From contig CALUTR010000004.1 of the NCBI GenBank assembly GCA_944323755.1, positions 62,001-126,000 on the forward strand: a DNA stretch of 64,000 bases. The letters run 5' to 3'. The notes under the pieces were generated by a model. It searched no databases and had not been told where the DNA came from. It saw only the letters and a program-made list of their open reading frames with translations. This DNA comes from an uncultured Helicobacteraceae bacterium (GTDB lineage: Bacteria > Campylobacterota > Campylobacteria > Campylobacterales > Helicobacteraceae). Position 1 is the first letter of the stretch, and every line of letters begins with the position of its first letter. Below, piece after piece: positions 10,183-18,597 of the stretch. A program made the position numbers and the translations under genes.

Positions 10183-10725
10183 ATGACAGAAATTGAATTA
10201 AAGCTCATTAAGATGGATGCATCTCATTATTATCAAAAAACAAGCGATTCTCCTGTACAAATTAATCATAATGGTAGAATTTTTTTTGATAGATTTAAAA
10301 GAGTAGATTCATTGCTTGGGTTGAATATTATAAAAAAGCATATTAAAAATGAAATTACCGTTGCTCATAGTATAATCAATTCGCGCAATAAGGTTGAAAA
10401 CATCGTGATTGATTATAATGGCACAAATGATGACACATTCTACCATAAGGCACAATTATTGCTTAGAGATGAAGGATACCTTAATTTTACGGCTTATAGG
10501 TCTAAAACTAAAGGTCATTTGCATATTTATATTCATAAAGGGCATACAGATTTAAGCGAAGCAAAATTAATAGCTAAAACACTTAATTTAAAGTTATCAA
10601 GTGTTGCTCCTAAGCAATGGAGGATTTTCCCTACAGATGAGTTGCCACCTAGTTTTAATATACTAGTATTGCCATATAGTGTTTATGCAAAAGAGCGTGG
10701 AATGTCTTGGTTAAAACATATGTAA
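10183..10725 (+). CDS. DUF1882 family protein (HP0184-like)
   Basis: A 180-aa protein with no signal peptide or membrane segment, starting at the base after the glyA stop. It contains a basic central part, KAQLLLRDEGYLNFTAYRSK followed by a His-rich KGHLHIYIHKGHTD, and ends MSWLKHM. The family and its place after glyA are conserved in Helicobacter and Campylobacter, but its function is not known to me. It is co-transcribed with lysS-glyA on one side and the SPOR protein on the other. Confidence 0.75.
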   Translation: MTEIELKLIKMDASHYYQKTSDSPVQINHNGRIFFDRFKRVDSLLGLNIIKKHIKNEITVAHSIINSRNKVENIVIDYNGTNDDTFYHKAQLLLRDEGYLNFTAYRSKTKGHLHIYIHKGHTDLSEAKLIAKTLNLKLSSVAPKQWRIFPTDELPPSFNILVLPYSVYAKERGMSWLKHM

Positions 10726-10744
10726 TTTATAAAGAGAGGTTAAA

Positions 10745-11452
10745 ATGGACGATAAAAGAGAATTAAATGATATTTTAATAGGTGGAGAAGATGTAAGAAC
10801 TAAAAATACAAAAAAATTGATTTTGTTGGCTATTGCCACTATTGTGTTGATTATCGCAATTGCTGCAATTGCATTGAATCTATCATCAAGTGATACAAAA
10901 GAGGAAATAGTCTTAAATACTAGTAATATAGGTGATACAAATCAAGGTGGAGATGCATTTACAAGTGTTCCTGTTGATGATGAAAATGCTGAATTTGAAA
11001 AAATTATGCAAGAAATACGATCAAAGCAACAAAATGCACCTTCGCAGCCTACAACACCTATGCCATCTCAGCCCAATTTGCAACCAACAACATCTATCAA
11101 TGAAGATAAAATTCAAATACCAGATAGAGTGCCAGAATCTCCAGTTCAAATCACATCCAAACCAAAGGTTCAGCCTAGTAAGCCATTAGCTAATTCTATG
11201 CCAAAAAATAATAATGGAGATATAGCCGAAAATGGTATTTACCTTCAAGTTGGTGCATTTAGCAAAACTCCAAATAAGCAATTTTTAAATAGTATCAATA
11301 AATATAGCTATCGTGTTCAAGAAATAATGATAAATTCTAAAGTTATCACTAGATATTTAATTGGACCATATACAAGTAGAAGTGCAGCACAAAAAGATGT
11401 AAGCTCAATATCAAGAGATATCACAACACCTGTTCTTTTAGAGATTAATTAA
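10745..11452 (+). CDS. Membrane-anchored SPOR-domain protein
   Basis: 235 aa: a charged cytoplasmic N-terminus (about 1-20), one membrane helix (about 25-46, LILLAIATIVLIIAIAAIAL), a long Pro/Gln/Ser-rich periplasmic linker, and a C-terminal SPOR domain (about 165-235, starting IYLQVGAFSKTP). SPOR domains bind denuded peptidoglycan at division septa, so a role at the septum is likely. It is last in the cvpA-lysS-glyA operon, the position of HP0185. Its end overlaps the end of the convergent glycosyltransferase gene by eight bases. Confidence 0.82.
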   Translation: MDDKRELNDILIGGEDVRTKNTKKLILLAIATIVLIIAIAAIALNLSSSDTKEEIVLNTSNIGDTNQGGDAFTSVPVDDENAEFEKIMQEIRSKQQNAPSQPTTPMPSQPNLQPTTSINEDKIQIPDRVPESPVQITSKPKVQPSKPLANSMPKNNNGDIAENGIYLQVGAFSKTPNKQFLNSINKYSYRVQEIMINSKVITRYLIGPYTSRSAAQKDVSSISRDITTPVLLEIN

Positions 11453-12422
11453 TCCTTTTTAATAAACTTCCAATGGTCTTTAACACCTTAAAGGCTATTG
11501 GTGATAGGATAAAAATCTTATATTTATAATCAATTAAATTTTTTATCATTGTTATTTTCTTTTGATTATAAATATTAAGTTTATTGCTTATTGCTATAAA
11601 TGCATTTGCATTATGTGAAGCATTAAATATTAGTATTTTTTTATATTGTTTGTAATCATTAATTAATTCTTTTATGTTGTATGCATTTAAAAAATATGTG
11701 TAGTATAGGTTTATATCTCCATTTAAATTATAACTTTTTGGGTGAGATATGGATCCATAATTTACTCTATAATATACGCATATTTTTGATGTGTAGTAAA
11801 TATTTTTAGCATCTAAGAATAATTTTAATCCAAAATAATTGTCATCGTTGATAATAAATCTAGAATCTATAAATCTCAAACCATTGATAAAAAGATCAAT
11901 TGATATCAGCCCCCCCCAACCGAAGCTAAAATATACTTGTTTATTTAAAATTTCATTTTTATTTGCCAAGCCTTCTTTATATATGATATTTTTGCTATAT
12001 TCACCAAATATTTGTGTGCTACCTATTGTTAAATTAATGTTATTGTCCTTTGCAATATTTGTTAAGTGCTCTATCGCATCTTTGTCTAAAATATCATCAG
12101 AATCTAGAAAAAATATCCATTTGCTATCAGGTTGTAGTGACCCAAATATAGATGTTGCATATTGATGCTTTGATGATTGCAATATATATTCTATTGCTTG
12201 ATTTTTTGCATTTCCTTGCCTTTGTTTAAATTTATTTTTTATTAATATAAATCTATCATCACAATCAACAAATGATTTTGCAATTAAAAAACTAGAATCT
12301 GTGCTGCAATCATCAACTAAAATTACTTGAATCTTTTTGTATGTTTGATTTTGTATGCTATGCAGTGTTTCATAAAGATATTTTTCGCGATTATAAAATG
12401 GTACTATAATTGATACTAGCAC
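11445..12422 (-). CDS. Family 2 glycosyltransferase with phase-variation tract
   Basis: A GT-A fold sugar transferase of 325 aa beginning MLVSIIVPFYNREKYL, with nucleotide-binding VDDCSTDS (37-43) and the metal-binding D107-S-D109-D110. It probably adds a sugar to LPS/LOS or another surface glycan; donor and acceptor cannot be told. The GTG start overlaps the glcD stop, so it is coupled to glcD. At residues 169-171 (W-G-G) the gene contains eight consecutive G (11910-11917). The sequenced state is in frame. Either one-base change stops translation within about eight codons. Confidence 0.85.
   Translation of the reverse strand: MLVSIIVPFYNREKYLYETLHSIQNQTYKKIQVILVDDCSTDSSFLIAKSFVDCDDRFILIKNKFKQRQGNAKNQAIEYILQSSKHQYATSIFGSLQPDSKWIFFLDSDDILDKDAIEHLTNIAKDNNINLTIGSTQIFGEYSKNIIYKEGLANKNEILNKQVYFSFGWGGLISIDLFINGLRFIDSRFIINDDNYFGLKLFLDAKNIYYTSKICVYYRVNYGSISHPKSYNLNGDINLYYTYFLNAYNIKELINDYKQYKKILIFNASHNANAFIAISNKLNIYNQKKITMIKNLIDYKYKIFILSPIAFKVLKTIGSLLKRIN
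11910..11917 (-). repeat. Poly-G (G8) homopolymer inside a glycosyltransferase
   Basis: Eight consecutive C on the plus strand (G on the coding strand) lie within the glycosyltransferase gene, in a genome where runs of G or C are otherwise rare in this window. Seven G give TGA immediately after the tract. Nine G give TGA five codons later. Such tracts are the usual slipped-strand phase-variation switches of Helicobacter and Campylobacter surface genes. Confidence 0.85.
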
Positions 12423-13789
12423 TATAAGCCCATTTTACCTGGATTTAGGATATTATTTGGATCGAATGCTTTTTTAAGGCTTCTAAAAAGCTCCATTTCT
12501 GCTTGAGTAAATGCAAGATGCATAAATGGTGCTTTTGAGAGCCCAATTCCGTGCTCACCACTTAGTGTGCCTTCTAGCGCAACTGCAATTTTAAAAATCT
12601 CTTCAATTGCTTCATATCCTTTATCAATATCTTTTAAATCCTCTACCATAACATTTGTATGCACATTTCCATCACCAGTATGACCAAAACAAGGGATTTT
12701 AAATCCATATTTTTTACCGATTTCATCAATCTTTTTTAGTAATTCTGGTAGCTTTGATCGTGGCACGGTGATATCTTCATTAAGCTTCTTTTTTCCATAT
12801 ATGTTAATGCTTTGACTTGCATTTCTCCTTGCAAACCAAATATCTTCAGCTTCTTTATCATCTTTTGCTATGTGGAATTCTATGCAGCCATTTTCTTTAA
12901 ATTTTTGTTCAATTTGGTCTAATTGATACATTATCTCTTCATTAAGATTCCCATCAACTTCAGTAATCAAAATAGCCCCCGCATTAATTGGCAATCCTTT
13001 GTTGAATTTGCTTTCAACAGCGCGAATGCTTAGATTGTCCAAAAACTCCATTGCGACAGGTGTAACACCGCTTGCCATAGTTTTATAGACTGCATTCATC
13101 GCGTCTTCTATGGTAGCAAAGATTCCCATTGCAGATTTTTTAAGTTTTGGTTTAGCAATGAGTTTAAGTGTAATTTCTGTGATAACTGCTAGCGTGCCCT
13201 CACTGGCTATTAAAATTCCTGCAATATTATATCCAGCGACATCTTTTATTGTTTTTTTACCAGCACGGATTATTTCGCCATTTGGTAGCACTGCACGGAT
13301 TGCCATTACATAGTCTTTTGTGATTCCATACTTTGCAGCTCGCATACCACCTGCATTTTCGCTTACATTGCCTCCAATCGTGCTATACTCTTGACTTGCT
13401 GGATCTGGTGGATAGAATAACCCTTCTTTTTCTACGGCATCTTGTAAATGTTTATTTACAACGCCAGGTTGAACTCTAACTATCATATTTTTTTTATCAA
13501 TTTCTAAAATATTATTAAAATATCTCTCCATAGCAAGTATTACACCGCCATTGCTAGGTAATGCACCTCCGGTAAATCCGCTTCCAGCACCACGCGGTAT
13601 AATTGCTATTCGATTTTCATTGCAATATTTTAGAATCTTGCATATTTCATCTTCATTTTTTGGGAATATAACGCAATCTGGTATATATCTCTCTCTTGTT
13701 GCATCATAGCAATAAGCTTGTAAATGGGCTTCATCATCATAGTAGTTTTCTTCACCAACAAAATCTTTTAATTTTTTGTAAGCCCCCAT
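12422..13789 (-). CDS. glcD: GlcD-like FAD-linked 2-hydroxyacid oxidase/dehydrogenase
   Basis: An FAD-dependent oxidoreductase of the glycolate oxidase GlcD/D-lactate dehydrogenase family, 455 aa. The FAD-binding PCMH domain (about 35-215) has PRGAGSGFTGGALPSNGGV and GGNVSENAGGMRAAKYG. The C-terminal FAD-linked oxidase domain has CFGHTGDGNVHTNV and SGEHGIGLSK. No GlcE or GlcF partner is adjacent, so the true substrate (glycolate, D-lactate or another hydroxyacid) is open. It is preceded by pgbA in H. pylori order (HP0508-HP0509) and coupled to the glycosyltransferase downstream. Confidence 0.85.
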   Translation of the reverse strand: MGAYKKLKDFVGEENYYDDEAHLQAYCYDATRERYIPDCVIFPKNEDEICKILKYCNENRIAIIPRGAGSGFTGGALPSNGGVILAMERYFNNILEIDKKNMIVRVQPGVVNKHLQDAVEKEGLFYPPDPASQEYSTIGGNVSENAGGMRAAKYGITKDYVMAIRAVLPNGEIIRAGKKTIKDVAGYNIAGILIASEGTLAVITEITLKLIAKPKLKKSAMGIFATIEDAMNAVYKTMASGVTPVAMEFLDNLSIRAVESKFNKGLPINAGAILITEVDGNLNEEIMYQLDQIEQKFKENGCIEFHIAKDDKEAEDIWFARRNASQSINIYGKKKLNEDITVPRSKLPELLKKIDEIGKKYGFKIPCFGHTGDGNVHTNVMVEDLKDIDKGYEAIEEIFKIAVALEGTLSGEHGIGLSKAPFMHLAFTQAEMELFRSLKKAFDPNNILNPGKMGL

Positions 13790-13798
13790 TTGTGCTCC

Positions 13799-14509
13799 TT
13801 AGTTATTAGGTCGTATCACTCCATAGTAATTGAAATAATCTTTCATATCTTCTAAGTCAAATAATGCATTTATTGTTTCATCACTAAGCCTTGTGTAAAA
13901 TGGCTTTTGTGTGCTTGTATCTTTTATAGTAATAGAATCTGTGGTAATCACTTTAAAGCTTTGACAATCAAATATATCTATATAATTTTCTTTTGTGATG
14001 AAAATTATACCTATGTTGTATTTATTGCAGAATCTCCTGAAATCATCGCTTTGTGGTTCTTGTATATCATTTGTTGCTAGGTATGATGCAAATATATCTG
14101 GGTGGATAAAATCAATATTTTTATTGTTATTTAGGATTTCTTGATATATGTTTTGATTTGGTGCAATGATTAATGCTCTATCATATAGGATTCTAAAGGT
14201 GATTTTATCACCTTCATTTGGTGTGCCAATTGGATTTGGCATATAAATATTTTTTATACTTTCGAATTTTTTTGTTTCAATTGTTGCAACCCCGTCATTG
14301 ACATCATTTACAATTGCAATACCTAAAATAAAATTATTTCCATTTATATTTCTTGTGATGATTCCGCTTTCGCCTACTTTTAAATCAAGTGCTGGAATCT
14401 TCATATCATTAGAATCTTGCTTTGGGATATTGATTACAACCTTATTGTTTATTTCTGCGGAAAACAGATGTATATTTGCAAGTAAAATAGTCAAAATTAT
14501 TTTTTTCAA
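13799..14509 (-). CDS. pgbA: PgbA N-terminal domain protein, secreted (HP0508-like)
   Basis: A signal peptide (about 1-18, KKIILTILLANIHLFSA) precedes a domain I recognise as the PgbA N-terminal family, from LKVGESGIITRNINGN to the end. H. pylori PgbA is a surface plasminogen-binding protein of roughly 450 aa with a Lys-rich C-terminal half. This one is only 236 aa and ends GVIRPNN, so the region thought to bind plasminogen is absent. The frame is open to 14605, but that would overlap the divergent gene. The TTG at 14509 with AGGA upstream puts the signal peptide at the N-terminus. The glcD-like gene follows by nine bases, as in H. pylori. Confidence 0.65.
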   Translation of the reverse strand: MKKIILTILLANIHLFSAEINNKVVINIPKQDSNDMKIPALDLKVGESGIITRNINGNNFILGIAIVNDVNDGVATIETKKFESIKNIYMPNPIGTPNEGDKITFRILYDRALIIAPNQNIYQEILNNNKNIDFIHPDIFASYLATNDIQEPQSDDFRRFCNKYNIGIIFITKENYIDIFDCQSFKVITTDSITIKDTSTQKPFYTRLSDETINALFDLEDMKDYFNYYGVIRPNN

Positions 14510-14587
14510 AAAAAATCCTAGTGAATAAAATTTAAAAAGATTGCTATTATAACAAAACACTAAATTTTTAGATAAAGAGCCATTTAT

Positions 14588-15316
14588 ATGAATCTTTTTT
14601 TTCAAAATAAAGATATTTTAAAAAAAGAATTTAGAAAATTTGCAAAAAATAATCTTTTATCCCTTGATAAAGATAAAGAAATATTTAATGATAAAAAAAT
14701 TGTAAATCAAATCAAGAAAATTATATTGAAAAAACAAGCTAAAAATATCCTTGCTTATGCTCCTATGTATAGTGAGGTTGATATTTATCCATTAATTGCA
14801 TCACTTCGTAAAATGAGTGGTATCAAAGTTTTTTTACCATTTATCACAGGCGAAAGCTTTAAAATAGTGCCTTTTAGGTTACCATTAAGAAAAAATAAAT
14901 ACAATATATTAGAAGCAACAAATTCACAATTTACAAATTTTAATAAAATAGATTTAGCAATTGTGCCTATTTTAGGTATTGATATTGATTTTAAACGAAT
15001 TGGTTTTGGCAGGGGTATGTATGATAGATTTTATGATAGGCTTAAAAGAAAGCCATATAATATATTTGTTTGTAGAATCTTAAATCTTGCGAATCTCAAA
15101 ATAGGTGATAGTTATGATATTGTGGGTGATATTGTAATATCTGCTGGAGTAAGAAAAGGGAATTATGAATTTTTTGATAATCATTGGGTTTATTGTAAGT
15201 GGGGTTGTATCAGGCGTATTTGTGTATCTTGTAACAAGAAAAGTGTATTTATCAAATCAAGATATGGCGTTAAAACAAGCCAAAATAAAAGCAGCAGCTA
15301 TAGAAAAAGAAGCTGA
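14588..15316 (+). CDS. 5-formyltetrahydrofolate cyclo-ligase family protein
   Basis: An ATP-dependent enzyme that recycles 5-formyl-THF to 5,10-methenyl-THF. The N-terminal basic FRKFAKNNLL region, the EVDIYPLI segment and the G-rich signature GFGRGMYDRFYDRL mark the family. The recognisable domain ends near residue 195 (VRKGNYEFFDN). The last roughly 50 codons read out of phase through the start of rny and are Cys-rich and unlike the family. The overlap with rny is 152 bases. Either the protein really has this tail or a frame change has removed the natural stop. Confidence 0.8.
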   Translation: MNLFFQNKDILKKEFRKFAKNNLLSLDKDKEIFNDKKIVNQIKKIILKKQAKNILAYAPMYSEVDIYPLIASLRKMSGIKVFLPFITGESFKIVPFRLPLRKNKYNILEATNSQFTNFNKIDLAIVPILGIDIDFKRIGFGRGMYDRFYDRLKRKPYNIFVCRILNLANLKIGDSYDIVGDIVISAGVRKGNYEFFDNHWVYCKWGCIRRICVSCNKKSVFIKSRYGVKTSQNKSSSYRKRS

Positions 15317-16724
15317 AATAAAATTTCAAAATCAAAGAATCCAGCTAAAAGAAGAAGAAATTGAATTAAAAAAGAAATATGCAAATGAAACATATAAAAT
15401 CACTAAAGAATTTGAAGAAAAATCTTTACTCCTTGATAAAAAGGAACTAGAGTTAAATCAAAAACTACAGAATCTAGATGAAGAAAGGCGTGTGTTTGAG
15501 ATTGATAAGAATTCTTTATTGATATCACAACAAAGAATAGAAGATATAAAACTCAAATACAAAGAAAAGCAAGATGAGTTGATTGAGATTCTAAGTAATT
15601 ATTCTTCTTTATCCATAGATGAGGCAAAAAGTATGCTTTTAGTTCATTTGGAGGATAATTTAAAAATAGAAAAAGCAAATTTAATTAGACGATATGAACA
15701 AGAGACAAAAGAAGATGCAAAGCGAAAAGCAAATTACATTATAGCTTTGGCTACTTCTAGATATGCAGGTGAATATAGTGCAGAAAAATTGATAAATGTC
15801 GTGAATCTTCCAGATGACGAGATGAAGGGGCGCATCATTGGGAAAGATGGGCGCAACATAAAGGCATTGGAGATGATAACAGGTGTTGATGTTTTAATAG
15901 ATGATACACCAAATACGATTATCTTAAGTAGTTTTAATTTATATCGTCGTGCAATAGCGTTAAATACGATTAATTTGTTAATTGAAGATGGCAGAATCCA
16001 CCCTGCTAGGATAGAGGAAATTTATAAAAAATGTGAAAATGAAATGGAGCAAAATATCTTAGATGAGGGTGAAAATGTCGTTCTTGATCTAGGACTTGGT
16101 TATATGCATACGGAGTTAAAAAAATTAATTGGAAAGATGAAATATCGGGCGAGTTTTGGTCAGAATTCATTATCTCATTCCATCGAAGTGGCGCATTTAT
16201 CAGGTCTTATTGCAGGTGAATTAGATGGTGATGAAGTATTAGCTAGAAGGGCTGGATTACTTCATGATATAGGCAAGGCATTAACTCACGAATTAGGCGG
16301 AAATCATGTTGCTATTGGCTATGATTTAGCGCGAAAATATAAAGAGCACCCTGTTGTTATTAATGCTATACTTGCTCATCACGGTAATGAAGAAGTAAAA
16401 AGCATAGAATCTGCTGCAGTTTGTGCAGCTGATGCTATATCTGGAGCAAGACCAGGTGCAAGAAAAGAAGTATTAGAAAACTTTCTAAAACGATCGCAGA
16501 ATCTAGAAAAAATCGCATTAAATAGACTTGGAGTGAAGCAAGCTTATGCGATTAATGCAGGTAGAGAGATTAGAGTAATTGTAAAATCAGATCAAGTAGA
16601 TGATAAAGAAGCCATCATAATGGCAAGAGACATTGCAAAGGATATAGAAGTAAATTTACAATATCCAGGTGAAGTAAAAGTTAATGTAATAAGAGAGATT
16701 CGCGCTGTAGAAATTGCTAGATAA
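15165..16724 (+). CDS. rny: Ribonuclease Y
   Basis: A membrane-anchored endoribonuclease that starts mRNA decay. It has an N-terminal membrane helix (about 3-24), a long charged coiled coil (about 35-165), a KH domain with GRIIGKDGRNIKALE (about 220-285), and an HD domain with the metal pair H367-D368 in LLHDIGKALTHE. Its 519 aa is normal. The ATG has AAAGGG five bases upstream and lies inside the preceding cyclo-ligase frame, in a different phase. Confidence 0.95.
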   Translation: MNFLIIIGFIVSGVVSGVFVYLVTRKVYLSNQDMALKQAKIKAAAIEKEAEIKFQNQRIQLKEEEIELKKKYANETYKITKEFEEKSLLLDKKELELNQKLQNLDEERRVFEIDKNSLLISQQRIEDIKLKYKEKQDELIEILSNYSSLSIDEAKSMLLVHLEDNLKIEKANLIRRYEQETKEDAKRKANYIIALATSRYAGEYSAEKLINVVNLPDDEMKGRIIGKDGRNIKALEMITGVDVLIDDTPNTIILSSFNLYRRAIALNTINLLIEDGRIHPARIEEIYKKCENEMEQNILDEGENVVLDLGLGYMHTELKKLIGKMKYRASFGQNSLSHSIEVAHLSGLIAGELDGDEVLARRAGLLHDIGKALTHELGGNHVAIGYDLARKYKEHPVVINAILAHHGNEEVKSIESAAVCAADAISGARPGARKEVLENFLKRSQNLEKIALNRLGVKQAYAINAGREIRVIVKSDQVDDKEAIIMARDIAKDIEVNLQYPGEVKVNVIREIRAVEIAR

Positions 16725-16759
16725 TATATAGATTAATTTGGTTATTAAGATAATTGTTT

Positions 16760-16765
16760 TATAAT
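16760..16765 (+). promoter_or_regulatory. -10 box of the small outer-membrane protein gene
   Basis: TATAAT 31 bases before the ATG at 16796, with a T-rich upstream stretch and no good -35. This is the usual form of the housekeeping promoter in Helicobacter. A leader of about 25 bases is expected. Confidence 0.6.
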
Positions 16766-16795
16766 AAGCGTTTTTAAATTTTTATGGAGACAATT

Positions 16796-17287
16796 ATGAA
16801 AAAGACATTATTTTTAATTTTTATATCATTTGGAATGCTATCTAGCCTATTTGGTGCAGATAGAATGTATGGAAAAGGTCAGGGATTTATAGGTGCTTCA
16901 GCTGGTTTTGTCGGTATTGCTGATTTTAGTGTAGGTGCTGTTGGCGGATATCAGTATTATTTTCAAAATGATTGGCAATTTGCTGGATTTAGGCACGGAA
17001 TAAGAGGTATTGGTAATATTGATCTTGCTAAAAACAACTCTAGCCTTTTTTCAATCGGTGCTGGTGTTGATTGGACTATAGAATTTACCCCTGATAGCAA
17101 ATATAATTGGGGAGCTTTTGCTGGTCTTGGGCTTATATATATAAATGGGAAAAATTATATTCAAGATCCAATTGCCTTAAATGCCAATATCGGTGGCTCT
17201 TTAAACATTGATAATACACATAAATTAGAACTTAGCATTGGAAGCGGATTATCTTTGATTGCTTTTAGATATCTTTATATGTTTTAA
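16796..17287 (+). CDS. Small outer-membrane beta-barrel protein
   Basis: 163 aa with a clear signal peptide (about 1-21, ending SSLFGA). The mature chain has alternating hydrophobic residues and glycine-rich turns (GKGQGFIGASAGFVG, WGAFAGLGLIYING) and ends RYLYMF with a terminal Phe, the features of an eight-strand porin-like barrel. An in-frame ATG at 16784 is really the GGAGA ribosome site, so the start is 16796. The specific function is unknown. The gene has its own -10 box and is followed by a strong terminator, so it is monocistronic. Confidence 0.7.
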   Translation: MKKTLFLIFISFGMLSSLFGADRMYGKGQGFIGASAGFVGIADFSVGAVGGYQYYFQNDWQFAGFRHGIRGIGNIDLAKNNSSLFSIGAGVDWTIEFTPDSKYNWGAFAGLGLIYINGKNYIQDPIALNANIGGSLNIDNTHKLELSIGSGLSLIAFRYLYMF

Positions 17288-17292
17288 TAAAT

Positions 17293-17326
17293 CTTCCACT
17301 TTAATTTTAAAGTGGAGGTTGTTTTT
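17293..17326 (+). terminator. Rho-independent terminator after the small outer-membrane gene
   Basis: CCACTTTA (17296-17303) pairs perfectly with TAAAGTGG (17308-17315) around an ATTT loop, extended by two or three further pairs at the base, and is followed by TTGTTTTT. It ends the outer-membrane protein transcript. Confidence 0.85.
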
Positions 17327-17391
17327 AGCTTTTGTATTAAATATCCAAAGTAATTGGGCATTTTATCTTACTTCAATAACTAATTTTGTGT

Positions 17392-17397
17392 TAGAAT
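17392..17397 (+). promoter_or_regulatory. Possible -10 box of the aminotransferase gene
   Basis: TAGAAT 41 bases before the ATG at 17438, preceded by a TTTTGTG stretch, in the 110-base gap after the terminator. Since the previous gene is terminated, a promoter is required here. This is the best match I see. Confidence 0.4.
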
Positions 17398-17437
17398 CAT
17401 CAATTCACTGCAATTAAAATAAAATTAGGAAAATATA

Positions 17438-18535
17438 ATGTTATTATTTACACCTGGACCAACTCCAATACCAGAATCTATCCGTCAAGCTATGGCTATT
17501 CCTACATTACATCATAGGACAAAAGAATTTGAAGGTTATTTCGAATTTTGTAGGATTAAATTAATAGAATTAATAAAAATGCAAGATGTATTGATGCTTG
17601 CTTCAAGTGGAAGTGGCGCTATGGAGGCTAGTATTAGGACTTTTTGTAAAAAGCCATTGTGTATAAATAGTGGAAAATTTGGCGAGCGATTTGTGAAGAT
17701 TGCTAGAGCGTATGATATGCCTTATGTTGAGATTGTAAATGATTGGGATACGCCTCCAAGTAGTGATGAAATCTGTGATATTCTAAATAAAAATAGCGAT
17801 GTAGATTCTATCTGTATTCAAGTTTGCGAAAGTTCTGGTGGTTTGCGCCATAATGTAGAGGAGATAGCAAAAGCTGTAAAAGAAATCAATAAAAATATAG
17901 TTGTGATAGTTGATGCTATAACAGCGCTTGGTGTAGAAGAAATTGATACTTCTAATATAGATGTGCTAATAGGCGGTTCACAAAAAGCATTTATGCTTCC
18001 TCCAGGTATGTCAATAATAGGACTATCGCATTTGGCACTTGATTTGATTGATAGAAATGATATTGGATTTTATTTTAATCTAAAAACAGAGCTTAAAAAC
18101 CAGCGTAAAAATACGACTGCTTGGACTTCGCCAACAACAATTATAATAGGTCTTGCAAAATATTTTGAGATAGCAAATATAGAGCAAATTTATGAAGAGA
18201 CAAGGATTAGATCAATCGCAACGCAGGAGTCTTTAAAATCATTGAATTTAAAAATATATCCTAAGAGACCGGCTTTAGCAATGACTACAATTTATAGTGA
18301 GGATTCTGTAAATATTAGGAAAGTATTAAAAGATAAATTTAGTGTAAATGTTGCAGGCGGGCAAGATAAGTTAAAAGATAGTATTTTTAGGATTAATCAT
18401 ATGGGTATTATCGCTGTAAATGAGGCTTTGTGGGTTGTCAATGCAGTTGAGTTAGCACTAGATATGCTTGGTATTAGAAAATTTGATGGAATTGCAAATA
18501 AAGTGTTTTTAGAAAATTATTATAAGCAAGGCTAA
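17438..18535 (+). CDS. Class V aminotransferase (alanine/serine-glyoxylate type)
   Basis: A PLP-dependent fold-type I aminotransferase, 365 aa. It begins LLFTPGPTPIPESIRQAM, a class V signature. HHRTKEFEGYF and the glycine-rich SSGSGAMEASIRT hold the cofactor phosphate, VDAITALG the ring, and K183 in GGSQKAFMLPPG forms the Schiff base. Relatives act on alanine, serine or phosphoserine with glyoxylate or pyruvate. I cannot fix the substrates from sequence. It corresponds to the HP0736-type protein of H. pylori. Confidence 0.85.
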   Translation: MLLFTPGPTPIPESIRQAMAIPTLHHRTKEFEGYFEFCRIKLIELIKMQDVLMLASSGSGAMEASIRTFCKKPLCINSGKFGERFVKIARAYDMPYVEIVNDWDTPPSSDEICDILNKNSDVDSICIQVCESSGGLRHNVEEIAKAVKEINKNIVVIVDAITALGVEEIDTSNIDVLIGGSQKAFMLPPGMSIIGLSHLALDLIDRNDIGFYFNLKTELKNQRKNTTAWTSPTTIIIGLAKYFEIANIEQIYEETRIRSIATQESLKSLNLKIYPKRPALAMTTIYSEDSVNIRKVLKDKFSVNVAGGQDKLKDSIFRINHMGIIAVNEALWVVNAVELALDMLGIRKFDGIANKVFLENYYKQG

Positions 18536-18597
18536 AGTTTTATAAAACTATTGCTAAAATTTTACAATTAAATATTTGATTAAGAGAGCATTTGATT

